A stretch of DNA of 64,000 bases from Arthrobacter sp. AFG20 (GTDB taxonomy: Bacteria > Actinomycetota > Actinomycetes > Actinomycetales > Micrococcaceae): assembly GCF_002892795.1 (NCBI RefSeq), contig NZ_PJMC01000003.1:1-64000 (forward strand), given 5' to 3'. This document shows positions 38,928 through 48,281 of this stretch, in pieces (positions within the stretch are counted from its first letter, which is position 1; every line of letters starts with the position of its first letter). Under the pieces are notes generated by a model. It was not told where the DNA came from, searched no databases, and saw only the letters and a list, made by a program, of their open reading frames with translations. A program made the position numbers and the translations under genes.

Positions 38928-41900
38928 TTACGACGGCAACGGTTGGCTGACCGGAATCGTCGCCATCCAGTAGTTCGCCTCGGTCGTGTAACCAGGCTTT
39001 GACCCTGTGACCTTTACAGTCAAGTACTTGCCGAGGTCCGCTGCCGATAGCGGGTACGTGCTGGCGGTCGCACCCGTGATTGCCGCGCCACCGGCGTACC
39101 ACTGGTACGTCAGCGTGACCGGTGCCGGACCCCACGTGCCCACCGCAGTGAGGGTCGACCCCACTGTTAGAAAGCCCGAGACGGTAAAGTCTGGCGGCAA
39201 TGTCAGGACGCCAGCAGCCACCTTGACCGACACCGCGCTGGTCTTGGTAACCGTGGTGAAGCCGGCCTTGGAACCCACGACCGTCACCGTGAGGGTCTTG
39301 CCCAGGACTGCGGGAGTCGGCGTGTAGGTGCTTGCCGTGGCACCCGCGATGGCAATGCCGTTCGCCTTCCACTGGTACTTCAAAGTGACGGGTGCCGGAC
39401 CCCACACGCCTGTGGCCGTGAGGGCGGAACCCACCCTCACCGTGCCGCTGATCACGGGAACAGGAGCAGTCAGTGTCCCGACGGCGGCCCTTGCGGTGAG
39501 TGCCGACGTCTTGGCCGCCGTCGTGTAGCCGGCCTTAGAGCCGGTGACCGTGACGCTGATGGTCTTGCCGATCACGGCCGCGGCCGGCTTGTAGGTGCTG
39601 GCCGTAGCGCCGGTGATCGCGACGCCGTTCGCCTTCCACTGGTACTTCAGGGTGACAGGAGCCGGACTCCAGGCGCCGGGGACCGCCGTCAGCGTGTAGC
39701 CCACCTTTGCGGTGCCCGTGATCCGGGGAACCGGGGAGGCGAGAGTGCCGACGGCGACCCTTGCGGTGAGCGCCGACGTCTTGGCCGCCGTGTTGTAGCC
39801 GGCCTTGCTGCCCGTGACCGTGACGCCAATCGTTTTGCCGACAACCGCCGCAGACGGCTTGTAGGTGTTCGCTGTGGCTCCGGCTATGGCGACGCCGTTG
39901 GCCTTCCACTGGTACTTCAGGGTGACGGGTGCCGGTCCCCAGGTCCCCGGAACTGCGGTAAGCGTGTAGCCCACCTTGGCCGTTCCGGTGATCCTGGGAG
40001 CCGGTGCGGTCAGGACCGGGTTGAGGGCCATGACCGTGCCGGTGGCGGCGGAGGTCTTGGTCACCGTGGTGTAGGTGGCCTTGCTGCCCGTCACGCTGAA
40101 GGTCAATGTCTTGCCCACCTGTGCCGCCGTCGGCCTGAACGTGGCGGCGGTGGCACCGGTGATGGCCACGCCGTTGGCCTTCCACTGGTACTTCAGGGCG
40201 ACCCCGGAGGGACCCCAGGCGCCGGGAGTGGCCGTCAGGGTGTTACCCACTTTGGCTGTTCCCTTGACCGTGGGAGTGGGGGCGGTCAGCGTTGGCACCG
40301 ACGCCGCATAGGACAGGTTGTGTGTCGTGCCGCTGCCCCTGACGACGCTGACCTTCGTTGCCGTGGCCTCGGTGGTCTTGTTGCCCGAGTAGAGGTCGCC
40401 GCGTCCGGACAGGGCTCCGTGCACCTTGATGATGTAGCTGCCGGTGGTGAGCCCCTTCAGGGTGTACGTGCCCGTGCTGCTGGTTATGGTGCTGCGGGTG
40501 ACAAGCGAACCATCCGGCGTGTACGCCTGAACCTGTGCGATCGCGACCGGCTTTCCGGCCTTGTCCACCACGGTGCCGCTTACAGAGCCACCGGTGGTGA
40601 GCGTGGCATTGATATTCTGAACGGTCTGCCCGGAGGTTACCGGGATGGACTGAGCCTTCCCGGCGCCTGCGGATTCAGGCTGGTTCTGGTAGTACTGGGC
40701 CTCGTCCTGGGTGAAGCCGCTGGAGCGGTTGAACGCTACCTTGTAGGAACCCGCCGCGAGGCCAACCACGCTGTAGTTGCCGGTGCTGTCCGTGTTGCCA
40801 ACCTTGACCAGATTGCCGGCTGAGTCCAGGACGTTGAGGGGGTAGTAGGACCCCGCACTTGTTCCCGTCACCTTGCCGCTGATGGTCGCACCCGTTACAA
40901 CGCTTATATCCACGCCAGTAATGGTCTGCTCTGCGGCCACGGTTACGGACTTGGCATTGGCCGACGCCGCTCCTCCATACCAGGCATCTTCGGCGCCACT
41001 TTGCCCGCCGAGGAAGCGCAGCTTGTAGGAGCCCGTTTCCAGCCCGATGATGCTGTATGTGCCATCCGGATCGACATAGCCGTAGACGGATTGCTCGTCA
41101 ATGGTTCCGGTTTTTGTGGCGATCACCTGCGAGTTGATCAGGATGGTTCCCGCCGGCGCACTGATTGTGCCGGTGATGACGCCGCCCTTGACCAGTGTGG
41201 CGTTGATGGCCGTGAGCGTCTGGCCGGCCGTAACTGCCACCGGAGTAGCCGTGTCCAGGGAAGTGGCGTTGTTGTACCACTGGGTCAGTGCACCTGAACC
41301 ATAGCCGCCGAACTGCAGCTTATAGCTGCCGGCTGGGAGTCCATTCAGTGAGTACGTGCCGTCGCTGTTAACCGAGGTGGACATCAAAACGGAATTGCCG
41401 GTGGCCGTGTAGGCGGTGACATTGATGCTGTAGGAGTTCACTCCCTCTGGAAGTGTGACCTTGCCGCTGATGGTCGCACCTTTGGCAAGGGTCGCGTCAA
41501 CGGCTGCCTTGTCCTGGCCCGCGGTCAAAACAATCGGCGTTGCGGCGGCCTGGGTCTGGACGTCGTTGTACCATTCATCCAGCGCGCCGGAGCCGTAGTT
41601 GGAGAATCTGACCTTGTAGCTTCCGGCCGGAAGGCCTTTCACCTTGTACGCGCCGTCGGCGTTCACACTGGCAGAGGTTCCGTACTGGCTGCCCTCACCG
41701 CTGGCAGAAACCGATACAGCGGAAAGGTTAACCCCGGGCGGAACGGTGACTTTGCCGCTGATGCTCGCGCCCTTGACGAGGGTCGCATTGATTCCAGTTG
41801 CGTCCTGTCCGGTGGTGAGGGACACCGCGGTTGCGGTATCCCGTGAGCTGCCGTTGGGGTACCACTGCTCCGGGGCCCCCGAGTCGTACCCCGAGAAGCG

Positions 41901-43649
41901 GACCACGTACTTGCCGGGCAAGAGTCCTGTGAGTTTGTAGCTGCCGTTGGATTGCACGGTTGCATAGGCTTTGGCGGACGTCGTGGCGGCGTCATACGCA
42001 TAGACTGAGACTGCGGAAAGATCGACTCCGGCGGGTGCAGTTACTGTGCCGCCGATGGTCGCTCCCTTGACGAGGACTGTTTCTGCCAGGACCTGCTCCT
42101 GGGAGCCGCTGACGGCAACTGCCGTCGCGGCGGCTGAGGTGGGGGTGCCGCCATACCACTGCTCCAGTGTCCCCGAGCTGCCCGTGCTGAACTGGATCTT
42201 GTATGACCCCGCCGGGAGGCCGGCGAATTGATAGGAACCGTCGGGGCTGACGCGAGCATACCCGGCGTCGGCAAGGGTATCGGAGCTGTACAGGTACGCC
42301 CATACATTCGACAGGTCCACTCCCGGAGAGGAAGTGATCCTGCCGCGGATGGTCGCGCCCTTGGCCAGGTCAGCATTGATGCCGGTCTGATCCTCGCCCG
42401 CCGTGACCGCTACCGGTGTGGCAGTGTCAAAGGATGCCGCGCCGTCGTACCACTGCCCCAGCAGCCCGCCGTTCGTCCCGAGGAACTGCACTTTGTAGCT
42501 CCCAGTGTTGAGGCCCCTGACGGCGTAGGTGCCATCTGCGCTGACCGAGGAGGACCCCACATAGTTTCGGGTTTGCGAGCCGGCCTCATAGACGTCGACC
42601 TGCACGGAAGAAACGTCCGCCCCGGCAGGAGTGGTCACGGTCCCGCTGACTGAACCGCCTGTCACGAGGGCTACATCTATTCCTGCCCTGTCCTGCCCTG
42701 CGGCAAGGACTATCGGACTTGCGGCATCGAATGACGAAGCACCGGCGTACCACTGTTGCAGGAGTCCTGTGTCATACGAGGAGAAGAGTAGTTTGTAGCT
42801 CCCGGCTGCGAAGCCGCGGAGGCTGTAGGTTCCTTCGGAACTGGCGGAGGAATAGCCGACCGTATTGCCGTTGCTGTCCCGCGCCTCGACCTGCACCCGG
42901 CTCGGATCGACGCCAGGAGGAACGGTAACGGTGCCACTAATGGAGCCACCGCGCAGCAGCGTTGCGTTGATGCCCGTCAAATCGTTGCCGGCCGTCAGCG
43001 TGACTGGCGTGGCAGCATCGAAGGACGCCGCCGCCGCGTGCCATTGCGTAACAGCGCCGGAGTTCCCCCCGACGAACTGGACCTTGTAGGTTCCCGCAGG
43101 CAGCCCGCGGACCGTGTAGTTGCCGTCTGCATTGACCAGAGTGGAAGCGTTGTACCAACCGTCGCTGGTGCTCTGTACGGAAACGTTCACGCCACCGACG
43201 TCGATACCATCCGGCGCCGTGATCATGCCGCTGATGGTGGCGCCCTTAACCAGGGTGGCATTGATTGCCGTGAGGCTTTGACCTGCCGCGAGAGTCACAG
43301 GTGTAGCGGTCTCGATGGAGGCGGCGCCGGAATACCAATGGTCCAGGGCGCCGGAGTTGTTGAACCCGGTGAACTGAACTTTGTAGGCACCCGCCGGCAG
43401 GCCGCTGACAGTGTAAGTGCCGTCGTTGTTTACCTGGGTCTGGCCGGTGTATGAATAGCCACCGGCCGTATGTACGTAGACCTGGGTGGCGGCAAGATCA
43501 ACACCAGCCGGCGCCGTCACCTTTCCGCTGATCGAGGCGTCGGACAGGTCCACAGCGTTGGCCGGCGCCAACCCCGAGACAACCAGCGCCGAGAGTACCG
43601 ACAATAACAACGCGATCCTTAATCGGAATCGCCCGCTCCTAACGAGCAT
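38928..43649 (-). CDS. Large secreted repeat protein (11 prealbumin-like + 5 Ig-like repeats)
   Basis: A 1,573-residue exported protein with signal peptide (LRIALLLSVLSALVVSGLAPANA). The first about 1,090 residues are eleven repeats of 95-100 residues, each opening like ATISGKVTAPAGVDLSAV, with a core DGTYSLNGLPAGSYKVQF and closing WY(x)...ATPVAVTAGQ. This is the carboxypeptidase-regulatory/prealbumin-like beta fold. The last about 460 residues are five Ig-like repeats of about 85-90 residues with VGYTLTAVPGTWGPAPVTLKYQW and ITGATASTYKPSAA. No sorting signal or catalytic domain is visible. A role in adhesion or surface structure is likely. The ATG at 43649 follows GGGGGGA by 5 bp. The 209-bp upstream region is AT-richer than average. 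Confidence 0.87.
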   Translation of the reverse strand: MLVRSGRFRLRIALLLSVLSALVVSGLAPANAVDLSDASISGKVTAPAGVDLAATQVYVHTAGGYSYTGQTQVNNDGTYTVSGLPAGAYKVQFTGFNNSGALDHWYSGAASIETATPVTLAAGQSLTAINATLVKGATISGMITAPDGIDVGGVNVSVQSTSDGWYNASTLVNADGNYTVRGLPAGTYKVQFVGGNSGAVTQWHAAAASFDAATPVTLTAGNDLTGINATLLRGGSISGTVTVPPGVDPSRVQVEARDSNGNTVGYSSASSEGTYSLRGFAAGSYKLLFSSYDTGLLQQWYAGASSFDAASPIVLAAGQDRAGIDVALVTGGSVSGTVTTPAGADVSSVQVDVYEAGSQTRNYVGSSSVSADGTYAVRGLNTGSYKVQFLGTNGGLLGQWYDGAASFDTATPVAVTAGEDQTGINADLAKGATIRGRITSSPGVDLSNVWAYLYSSDTLADAGYARVSPDGSYQFAGLPAGSYKIQFSTGSSGTLEQWYGGTPTSAAATAVAVSGSQEQVLAETVLVKGATIGGTVTAPAGVDLSAVSVYAYDAATTSAKAYATVQSNGSYKLTGLLPGKYVVRFSGYDSGAPEQWYPNGSSRDTATAVSLTTGQDATGINATLVKGASISGKVTVPPGVNLSAVSVSASGEGSQYGTSASVNADGAYKVKGLPAGSYKVRFSNYGSGALDEWYNDVQTQAAATPIVLTAGQDKAAVDATLAKGATISGKVTLPEGVNSYSINVTAYTATGNSVLMSTSVNSDGTYSLNGLPAGSYKLQFGGYGSGALTQWYNNATSLDTATPVAVTAGQTLTAINATLVKGGVITGTISAPAGTILINSQVIATKTGTIDEQSVYGYVDPDGTYSIIGLETGSYKLRFLGGQSGAEDAWYGGAASANAKSVTVAAEQTITGVDISVVTGATISGKVTGTSAGSYYPLNVLDSAGNLVKVGNTDSTGNYSVVGLAAGSYKVAFNRSSGFTQDEAQYYQNQPESAGAGKAQSIPVTSGQTVQNINATLTTGGSVSGTVVDKAGKPVAIAQVQAYTPDGSLVTRSTITSSTGTYTLKGLTTGSYIIKVHGALSGRGDLYSGNKTTEATATKVSVVRGSGTTHNLSYAASVPTLTAPTPTVKGTAKVGNTLTATPGAWGPSGVALKYQWKANGVAITGATAATFRPTAAQVGKTLTFSVTGSKATYTTVTKTSAATGTVMALNPVLTAPAPRITGTAKVGYTLTAVPGTWGPAPVTLKYQWKANGVAIAGATANTYKPSAAVVGKTIGVTVTGSKAGYNTAAKTSALTARVAVGTLASPVPRITGTAKVGYTLTAVPGAWSPAPVTLKYQWKANGVAITGATASTYKPAAAVIGKTISVTVTGSKAGYTTAAKTSALTARAAVGTLTAPVPVISGTVRVGSALTATGVWGPAPVTLKYQWKANGIAIAGATASTYTPTPAVLGKTLTVTVVGSKAGFTTVTKTSAVSVKVAAGVLTLPPDFTVSGFLTVGSTLTAVGTWGPAPVTLTYQWYAGGAAITGATASTYPLSAADLGKYLTVKVTGSKPGYTTEANYWMATIPVSQPLPS

Positions 43650-43858
43650 TTTTATCCCCCCATGGGTCAGCAAACGGCGCGGCCGCTACTTTTAAATTGT
43701 CAAAGAACGCCTCAGTCTAACCGCGGAATAAGGTTTGTCCAACGATTGTGTAACGGGCCTTATTTGTTTAATGCGTGCACTGACCGCTGACAAAGTCTTC
43801 GAGTCAGGCGGCTATTGTGGGTGACGAACTATTTCGGGGGAGAGGCTGAAGGCTGCGC

Positions 43859-45727
43859 ATGGAACGAGCAATCTCCCGCCTTCCCGGGGCCTGCATCATC
43901 CTGATGGCGGCCTCTCTCCTGGCCCTCCAGCCCGGCGGACTTTTCCGGTTCGTCTGGATCAAGCTTGTGGCGGTCATTCTGGCCGTCCTCGCCGGCCTGC
44001 TGTCGCCCGTCAGTGCGCGCCTCCCGCTGGCGGTGAAGGCAGTGATGGCAGCCTGCGTGCTGTGGATCGCCGTCGCGATGCTGCTCTCCGATACGCCTCT
44101 TGCGAGTATCGCGGGCCGGTGGCCTCGCTATGAGGGCCTGCTGACACTGGCGGTATACGTGGCTGTTTTTGCCGTGGGTGCAAAAGTCCTCGGAGGTTCC
44201 GGCGGGAGTCGGTGGCGCGCCCTACTCAGCCTGTCTCTGGCCGTTGCCGGCATCGCCTTGTTCCTCATTACTGCGCTGGAAAGCGCCGGCCTGCGCCCAC
44301 TAGGCGGTGCGGCAGATGTGCGGCCGGGAGCGACGCTGGGCAACGCTACAGACCAAGGACTGGTCGGCGTCGTTATTGCCGGAATCCTTGCTGCCCAAGG
44401 CGACTTGGACAAGCAGTGGCAGGTTTGGCTGCGCCGCGGGGGTCTGCTGGCCGGCGCCGCTGTTGCTGTCCTGTCCGGATCCCGGGCGGCGCTGGCCGCG
44501 CTCCTCATCGTGGCTGTGTGCGGCGCTTCCATGTGGATGAAGACCAGGTCCTGGTCCCCGGTGAAAATCGCCGCCGGAGCCGCGGCCGCTGTGGCGGGCA
44601 TCGCCGTCGTCGTGCTTCTGGTACCCGCCGCCAGGGACCGGCTGCTGTCCGCCCGAACGGTGGATGGACGGTGGCTGCTGTGGGACCGGAGCCTCGGGCT
44701 GATCGCCGACCATCCTTTCTCGGGTGTGGGTCCGAGCGGATTCGTGGACGCGTTGCCTGCGTACCTGAACGGGGAATGGGCGCGGACCGTCGGCGACAGC
44801 TTTCCTGCGGACTCACCCCACAGTTGGCCGCTGCAGGCACTGTCCGCAGGAGGGTTTCCGCTGCTGGCGCTCATTCTCACTTTGATCGCCGTGTCGGTGC
44901 TGGCCGTGGTCCGCCGGTTGCGGGAGACGGAGCTTGCCAGCGACCGGAGCTATCTCGCCATGGTGCTGGTGACGGTTGCCGCATACGCGCTGGCCCTGCT
45001 TACGCACTTCACCTCGATCGGTACAACCGGGCTGGTGGCATTCCTGTGTGGGGGACTTGTGGGACAGGACGGGGGCCGCGCCGCCGTCCGCAACAGTTTC
45101 AGGCCGGCGTTTGCTGCCGGGAAACTGCGGGCAGTTCCGAGGCTGGCGGGCGTGTTCTTGGTCCTCGCGGCGCTGGCGATCGCTGTTCCCTCTGCCCTGG
45201 CTGAATGGCCCATGGCCGGCGGAGCCAGGGCGGCCGCGGCGGGGAACAATGCTGGGGCGCAGCAGGCATTTGTGCAGGCACGCCAGCTTCGGCCGTGGGA
45301 CAGTGACACCGCGCTGCTCGCAGCCCAGGCCTTCGCCGGCCCGGCGACGACGGGGGACCAGGAGGCCTCCCGGTACGCGGTGGAGTGGGGAAGGACCGCC
45401 CGGGAACGAACCCCCGGTTCGCTGGAGGCGGGCACGGCTTTGGCCGTCGGCTACCTTTACGGCGGTGACGTTGCTGCGGCCAAGGACCTGCTGGACGCGC
45501 TGGTCGCTGACGCCCCCTATTCCACGGGGCTCTACGTTCATCGGGGCGTGGCCCAGTTCGGCCTGGGTCGTTCAGCCGAAGCCATCGCCGACCTGGAGCG
45601 TGCAGCATCCTTGGATCCTTCGCTGGATACGCCGTGGCGGGTTCTAGCGAATATCCACCAGCGTCTTGGGAATGCGCAGGCGTCCTTGGCCGCCAGGCAG
45701 CGGGCAGATGCCCTGGCGGGGAAATAG
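43859..45727 (+). CDS. O-antigen ligase-like membrane protein with TPR tail
   Basis: A 622-residue protein with about 11 helices of the Wzy/WaaL type and a C-terminal soluble region. The ligase domain has LGNATDQGLVGVVIAGIL, VLSGSRAALAALL and ...GRWLLWDRSLGLIADHPFSGVGPSGF, then the conserved His in DSPHSWPLQALSAGGFPLLAL. After about residue 440 come TPR-like helices (AAGNNAGAQQAFVQARQLRPWDSD, GLGRSAEAIADLERAASLDP). Bacterial members join or polymerise surface glycans. It is divergent from the giant repeat protein, with 209 bp between, so both may serve the cell surface. Confidence 0.85.
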   Translation: MERAISRLPGACIILMAASLLALQPGGLFRFVWIKLVAVILAVLAGLLSPVSARLPLAVKAVMAACVLWIAVAMLLSDTPLASIAGRWPRYEGLLTLAVYVAVFAVGAKVLGGSGGSRWRALLSLSLAVAGIALFLITALESAGLRPLGGAADVRPGATLGNATDQGLVGVVIAGILAAQGDLDKQWQVWLRRGGLLAGAAVAVLSGSRAALAALLIVAVCGASMWMKTRSWSPVKIAAGAAAAVAGIAVVVLLVPAARDRLLSARTVDGRWLLWDRSLGLIADHPFSGVGPSGFVDALPAYLNGEWARTVGDSFPADSPHSWPLQALSAGGFPLLALILTLIAVSVLAVVRRLRETELASDRSYLAMVLVTVAAYALALLTHFTSIGTTGLVAFLCGGLVGQDGGRAAVRNSFRPAFAAGKLRAVPRLAGVFLVLAALAIAVPSALAEWPMAGGARAAAAGNNAGAQQAFVQARQLRPWDSDTALLAAQAFAGPATTGDQEASRYAVEWGRTARERTPGSLEAGTALAVGYLYGGDVAAAKDLLDALVADAPYSTGLYVHRGVAQFGLGRSAEAIADLERAASLDPSLDTPWRVLANIHQRLGNAQASLAARQRADALAGK

Positions 45728-46086
45728 AGTTCCACCACCTGGAGGCCCAGTGGCAATGAATTACCGAATGTGTCCGTCCGCGGCGCTAACCATGCTAAGA
45801 ATGCCGCAGGAAAGGATCAAGATTGGCGCAGTTTTTCTAATTCGGACCTTGTTGCATTTTCAGTGTGGTATTAGCTGCCCATTTTTCGAGACCAAGAATT
45901 CGCGTGGCATTCCATGCTATGGCAGTTCTTTGGATGCCGGCGGATAATAACAACGGCCTGTGGTTTGCCCAGGCCGTTGACTAAGGCGGAGGGGTGGAGG
46001 GGCGGAGGATATTGGCGCAGACGAAGAGGTCTCCTTCGATACCGGGGCGCCCGGGCCTCGACCGGGAGTTGTCGAAGGAGCAGCGC
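45728..46086. other. Gene-free stretch with one hairpin
   Basis: This 359-bp stretch is locally AT-rich (about 45800-45950) and no credible coding frame was found. It includes a hairpin: CAACGGCCTG (45951-45960) with CAGGCCGTTG (45970-45979), 10-bp arms and a 9-nt loop. That hairpin may end the ligase transcript, 224 bp after its stop. GAAGGAG at 46074-46080 is the old RBS of the pseudogene that follows. Confidence 0.5.
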
Positions 46087-47038
46087 ATGCGCATCAAACC
46101 CGCCGTCATCACCTGCTTGCGGCGATATTGTGTCTCAGCGGTCCCATGCCCGCGACAGCGTCAAAGGGTGCCCAGGACCGGGAACCCGAAAACGGGGATA
46201 TAGCATTTGGCCGTTTGGATCCCGCGCCATCGGCGGTTTCAGTCTCTGGACTGCGAGCTCTGACGGTTCCCACCAACGGCGCCTGACCCAGGACCAGGCC
46301 AATTTCTCCGACTGGGCCCCTGACGGAAACCGGATTGCTTCGACTTCATCGATGATACGGGCGTCCATATCGCCACGATCGCGCCCACTGGACGGAAGCG
46401 GAAAGCCCTGACGACGGCCCGCGGTGTGCAGGAATGCCCGAAGTGGTTACCGGACGGGCAAGTCAATCGTGTACGACTCGTTTCCGGTCGACCAGCCAAC
46501 GTTCAGCGTGTCAGTCTGGGTAGTGCGCGCCGACGGTTCCAGTCCAAAGCAGCTCACCAGTAACGCACTCGACGTCGAACCAGTGTTCCCGCCCGACGGA
46601 AGCCAGATAGCCTTCGGATGCATCACCGGCGACAGCCCCGAAGGGCCCCTCGAAGCCATCTACGTCATCAACTCAGATGGAACAGGGCTGCATCAGGTAG
46701 TCCCGCCACGCGCCGGCCTGGAACACCCGGGCTGGTCTCCTGACGGCCGTTCGGTCACTTTCAACATCGAACCCGAAAACGCGAAGGCCCCAGACTACGG
46801 ATCGATCCTCTCGGTCCAACCCGACGGCACCGGCCTTCGGGTCATCCAGCCAAGGACCCCGGACCTGAAGTTCTTCAAAGCGGTTTGGTCGCCCGACGGG
46901 CGCAAGCTGCTCAGCGGCTGCTTCGACACCCAAGCCAAGATCGACAAAATCTGCATGGTTTCCCCGGGCAGACGCCTCACCGCCGTGGTCAGCGGTCCTC
47001 CGGGCGTCAACTTCCCATCCTGGGGTCCCGATGAATAA
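46087..47038 (+). pseudogene. Decayed secreted TolB-like beta-propeller gene
   Basis: A once-intact gene of about 316 codons can be rebuilt by joining frames. The ATG at 46087 (RBS GAAGGAG) begins MRIKPAVITCL. After a one-base loss near 46117 the signal peptide continues AAILCLSGPMPATAS. Further single-base shifts lie near 46220, 46340 and 46455. The pieces read SDGSHQRRLTQDQANFSDWAPDGNRIA, then DFIDDTGVHIATIAPTG, then KSIVYDSFPVDQP and so on. The last 204 codons are intact and show PD40 repeats (ADGSSPKQLTSN, HPGWSPDGRSVTF, KAVWSPDGRKLL). At least four independent frame lesions make it non-functional unless the assembly is faulty. Confidence 0.75.
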
Positions 47039-47180
47039 TCCAGGGACCGGCTGATCAAGGTGCGCTCGCAGGCTCAGCCGGTAACAGCGCAGACACATTG
47101 CACGCTCCCACGTGAAACGTTTTAGAAAACATCGTGGTGCAGGCTGGTCCCATCAACATTTTAATGGAGGGGGACCGGCT

Positions 47181-47555
47181 GTGGACGAACATTTGACGCT
47201 TGAAGTGCAGTCCAGCGCGGAACTGGCGGTGGGCGACGAGGTCGAGGCCTGGCACCGCGGGCGGCTGGCTCACCGGGGGACCGTGAGCAGCACGTTCCGG
47301 GACATCGACCTGTTCTGGATCATCGACGCCCGGACCGGCGCACGCCGGCTGCTGGACCTCGAGCAGCTTAGCGTGCGGCGGGTCGCGGCCGGTAAGGCGG
47401 CAAACGCCGTCGGGCATTCCAGCGGTACCGGCAAGCCCAAGGCGGCCGACGCCGGGATCCCGGCTAACGCCGTCGGCAAGCCTGCCGCCCGGAGGCGAGG
47501 GCCTGTCAGAAGCCTGAGCCAGGTGGTCTTTATGGAGGCGCCGGCCACTCGGTAG
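47181..47555 (+). CDS. Small unknown protein, paralogue of the gene at 54190
   Basis: A 124-residue protein. The central 54 residues (VGDEVEAWHRGRLAHRGTV... to ...SVRRVAA) align with the 54190-54441 product: both have GDxVEA, GRL, FWI, RTGxRxLLD and a final RxAA, at roughly 45% identity by eye. The fold looks like a small SH3/Tudor-type barrel. The C-terminus is Ala/Gly/Lys-rich and basic (PAARRRGPVRSLSQ), suggesting nucleic-acid or cell-wall contact. The function is unknown. The GTG at 47181 follows GGAGGGGG by 7 bp and is preferred to an upstream ATG at 47112. Confidence 0.65.
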   Translation: MDEHLTLEVQSSAELAVGDEVEAWHRGRLAHRGTVSSTFRDIDLFWIIDARTGARRLLDLEQLSVRRVAAGKAANAVGHSSGTGKPKAADAGIPANAVGKPAARRRGPVRSLSQVVFMEAPATR

Positions 47556-47588
47556 GCAGCCACACGGTAGCCGACCACGCGCCAAGCG

Positions 47589-48281
47589 TCAGGGCAGGTT
47601 GCTGAACCGTTCGGCCTGGGTCTTGCTGCCCTGCACGATGATCTGGTCGTCGTCGTACAGGACCGTCTGTGCCGTAGTGTGGCCCCAGATGCCGCCGGGG
47701 CGCTTGACCGCCACGATGGTGATGCCGTACTTGTCGCGCAGGCCCAGCACGCCGAGCGGGCGGTCGCGGGCCTCGGCGGGCGGGCTGGTGCGGATCATTA
47801 CGAAGTCGTCCTCGAACTCGACGTAGTCCAGGAGAGAGCCGCGGACCAGGTGGGCCACCCGCTTGCCCATGTCGTGCTCGGGGCGGATCACGTGGTCCAC
47901 GCCGAGCTGGTTGAGGATCTCGGCGTGAGGTTCGCTGATGGCCTTGGCCCAGATCTGCGGCTTCTTGAACGTGAGCAGGCGGGATGTGGTGAGGATGCTC
48001 GCCTCGATGTCGCTGCCGATGCCCACCACGGCGCGGTCGAACTCGTGGACGGAGAGCTGGCGCAGCACCTCCTCCTTGGTGGAGTCGGCCCGGACCACGT
48101 GGGTGAGCCGGCCGTTGTAGGACTGCACGGTGTCCTCGTTGGAGTCGATGCCCAGGACCTCGGTGCCCTGTGCCTCAAGCTCCAGCGCCAGCGATCCGCC
48201 GAAGCGGCCGAGGCCGATAACCACCACCGAGTCCGCCTGTGCTGCGGTTTCTGCCGGCCGGGAGAAGAAGTTCTTAGCCAA
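47589..48281 (-). CDS. TrkA/KtrA potassium channel regulatory subunit
   Basis: A 230-residue cytoplasmic RCK protein. The N-terminal Rossmann domain (about 15-140) has GLGRFG as nucleotide-binding loop followed by VLGIDSNEDTVQSYN and RADSTKEEVLRQL. The TrkA-C domain (about 145-225) has VLGLRDKYGITIVAVKRPGGIW. It gates the membrane subunit encoded upstream with an 8-bp overlap. The C-domain is a known c-di-AMP target in relatives; this is not shown here. It is probably the gating ring of a Ktr-type K+ uptake system. Confidence 0.9.
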   Translation of the reverse strand: MAKNFFSRPAETAAQADSVVVIGLGRFGGSLALELEAQGTEVLGIDSNEDTVQSYNGRLTHVVRADSTKEEVLRQLSVHEFDRAVVGIGSDIEASILTTSRLLTFKKPQIWAKAISEPHAEILNQLGVDHVIRPEHDMGKRVAHLVRGSLLDYVEFEDDFVMIRTSPPAEARDRPLGVLGLRDKYGITIVAVKRPGGIWGHTTAQTVLYDDDQIIVQGSKTQAERFSNLP

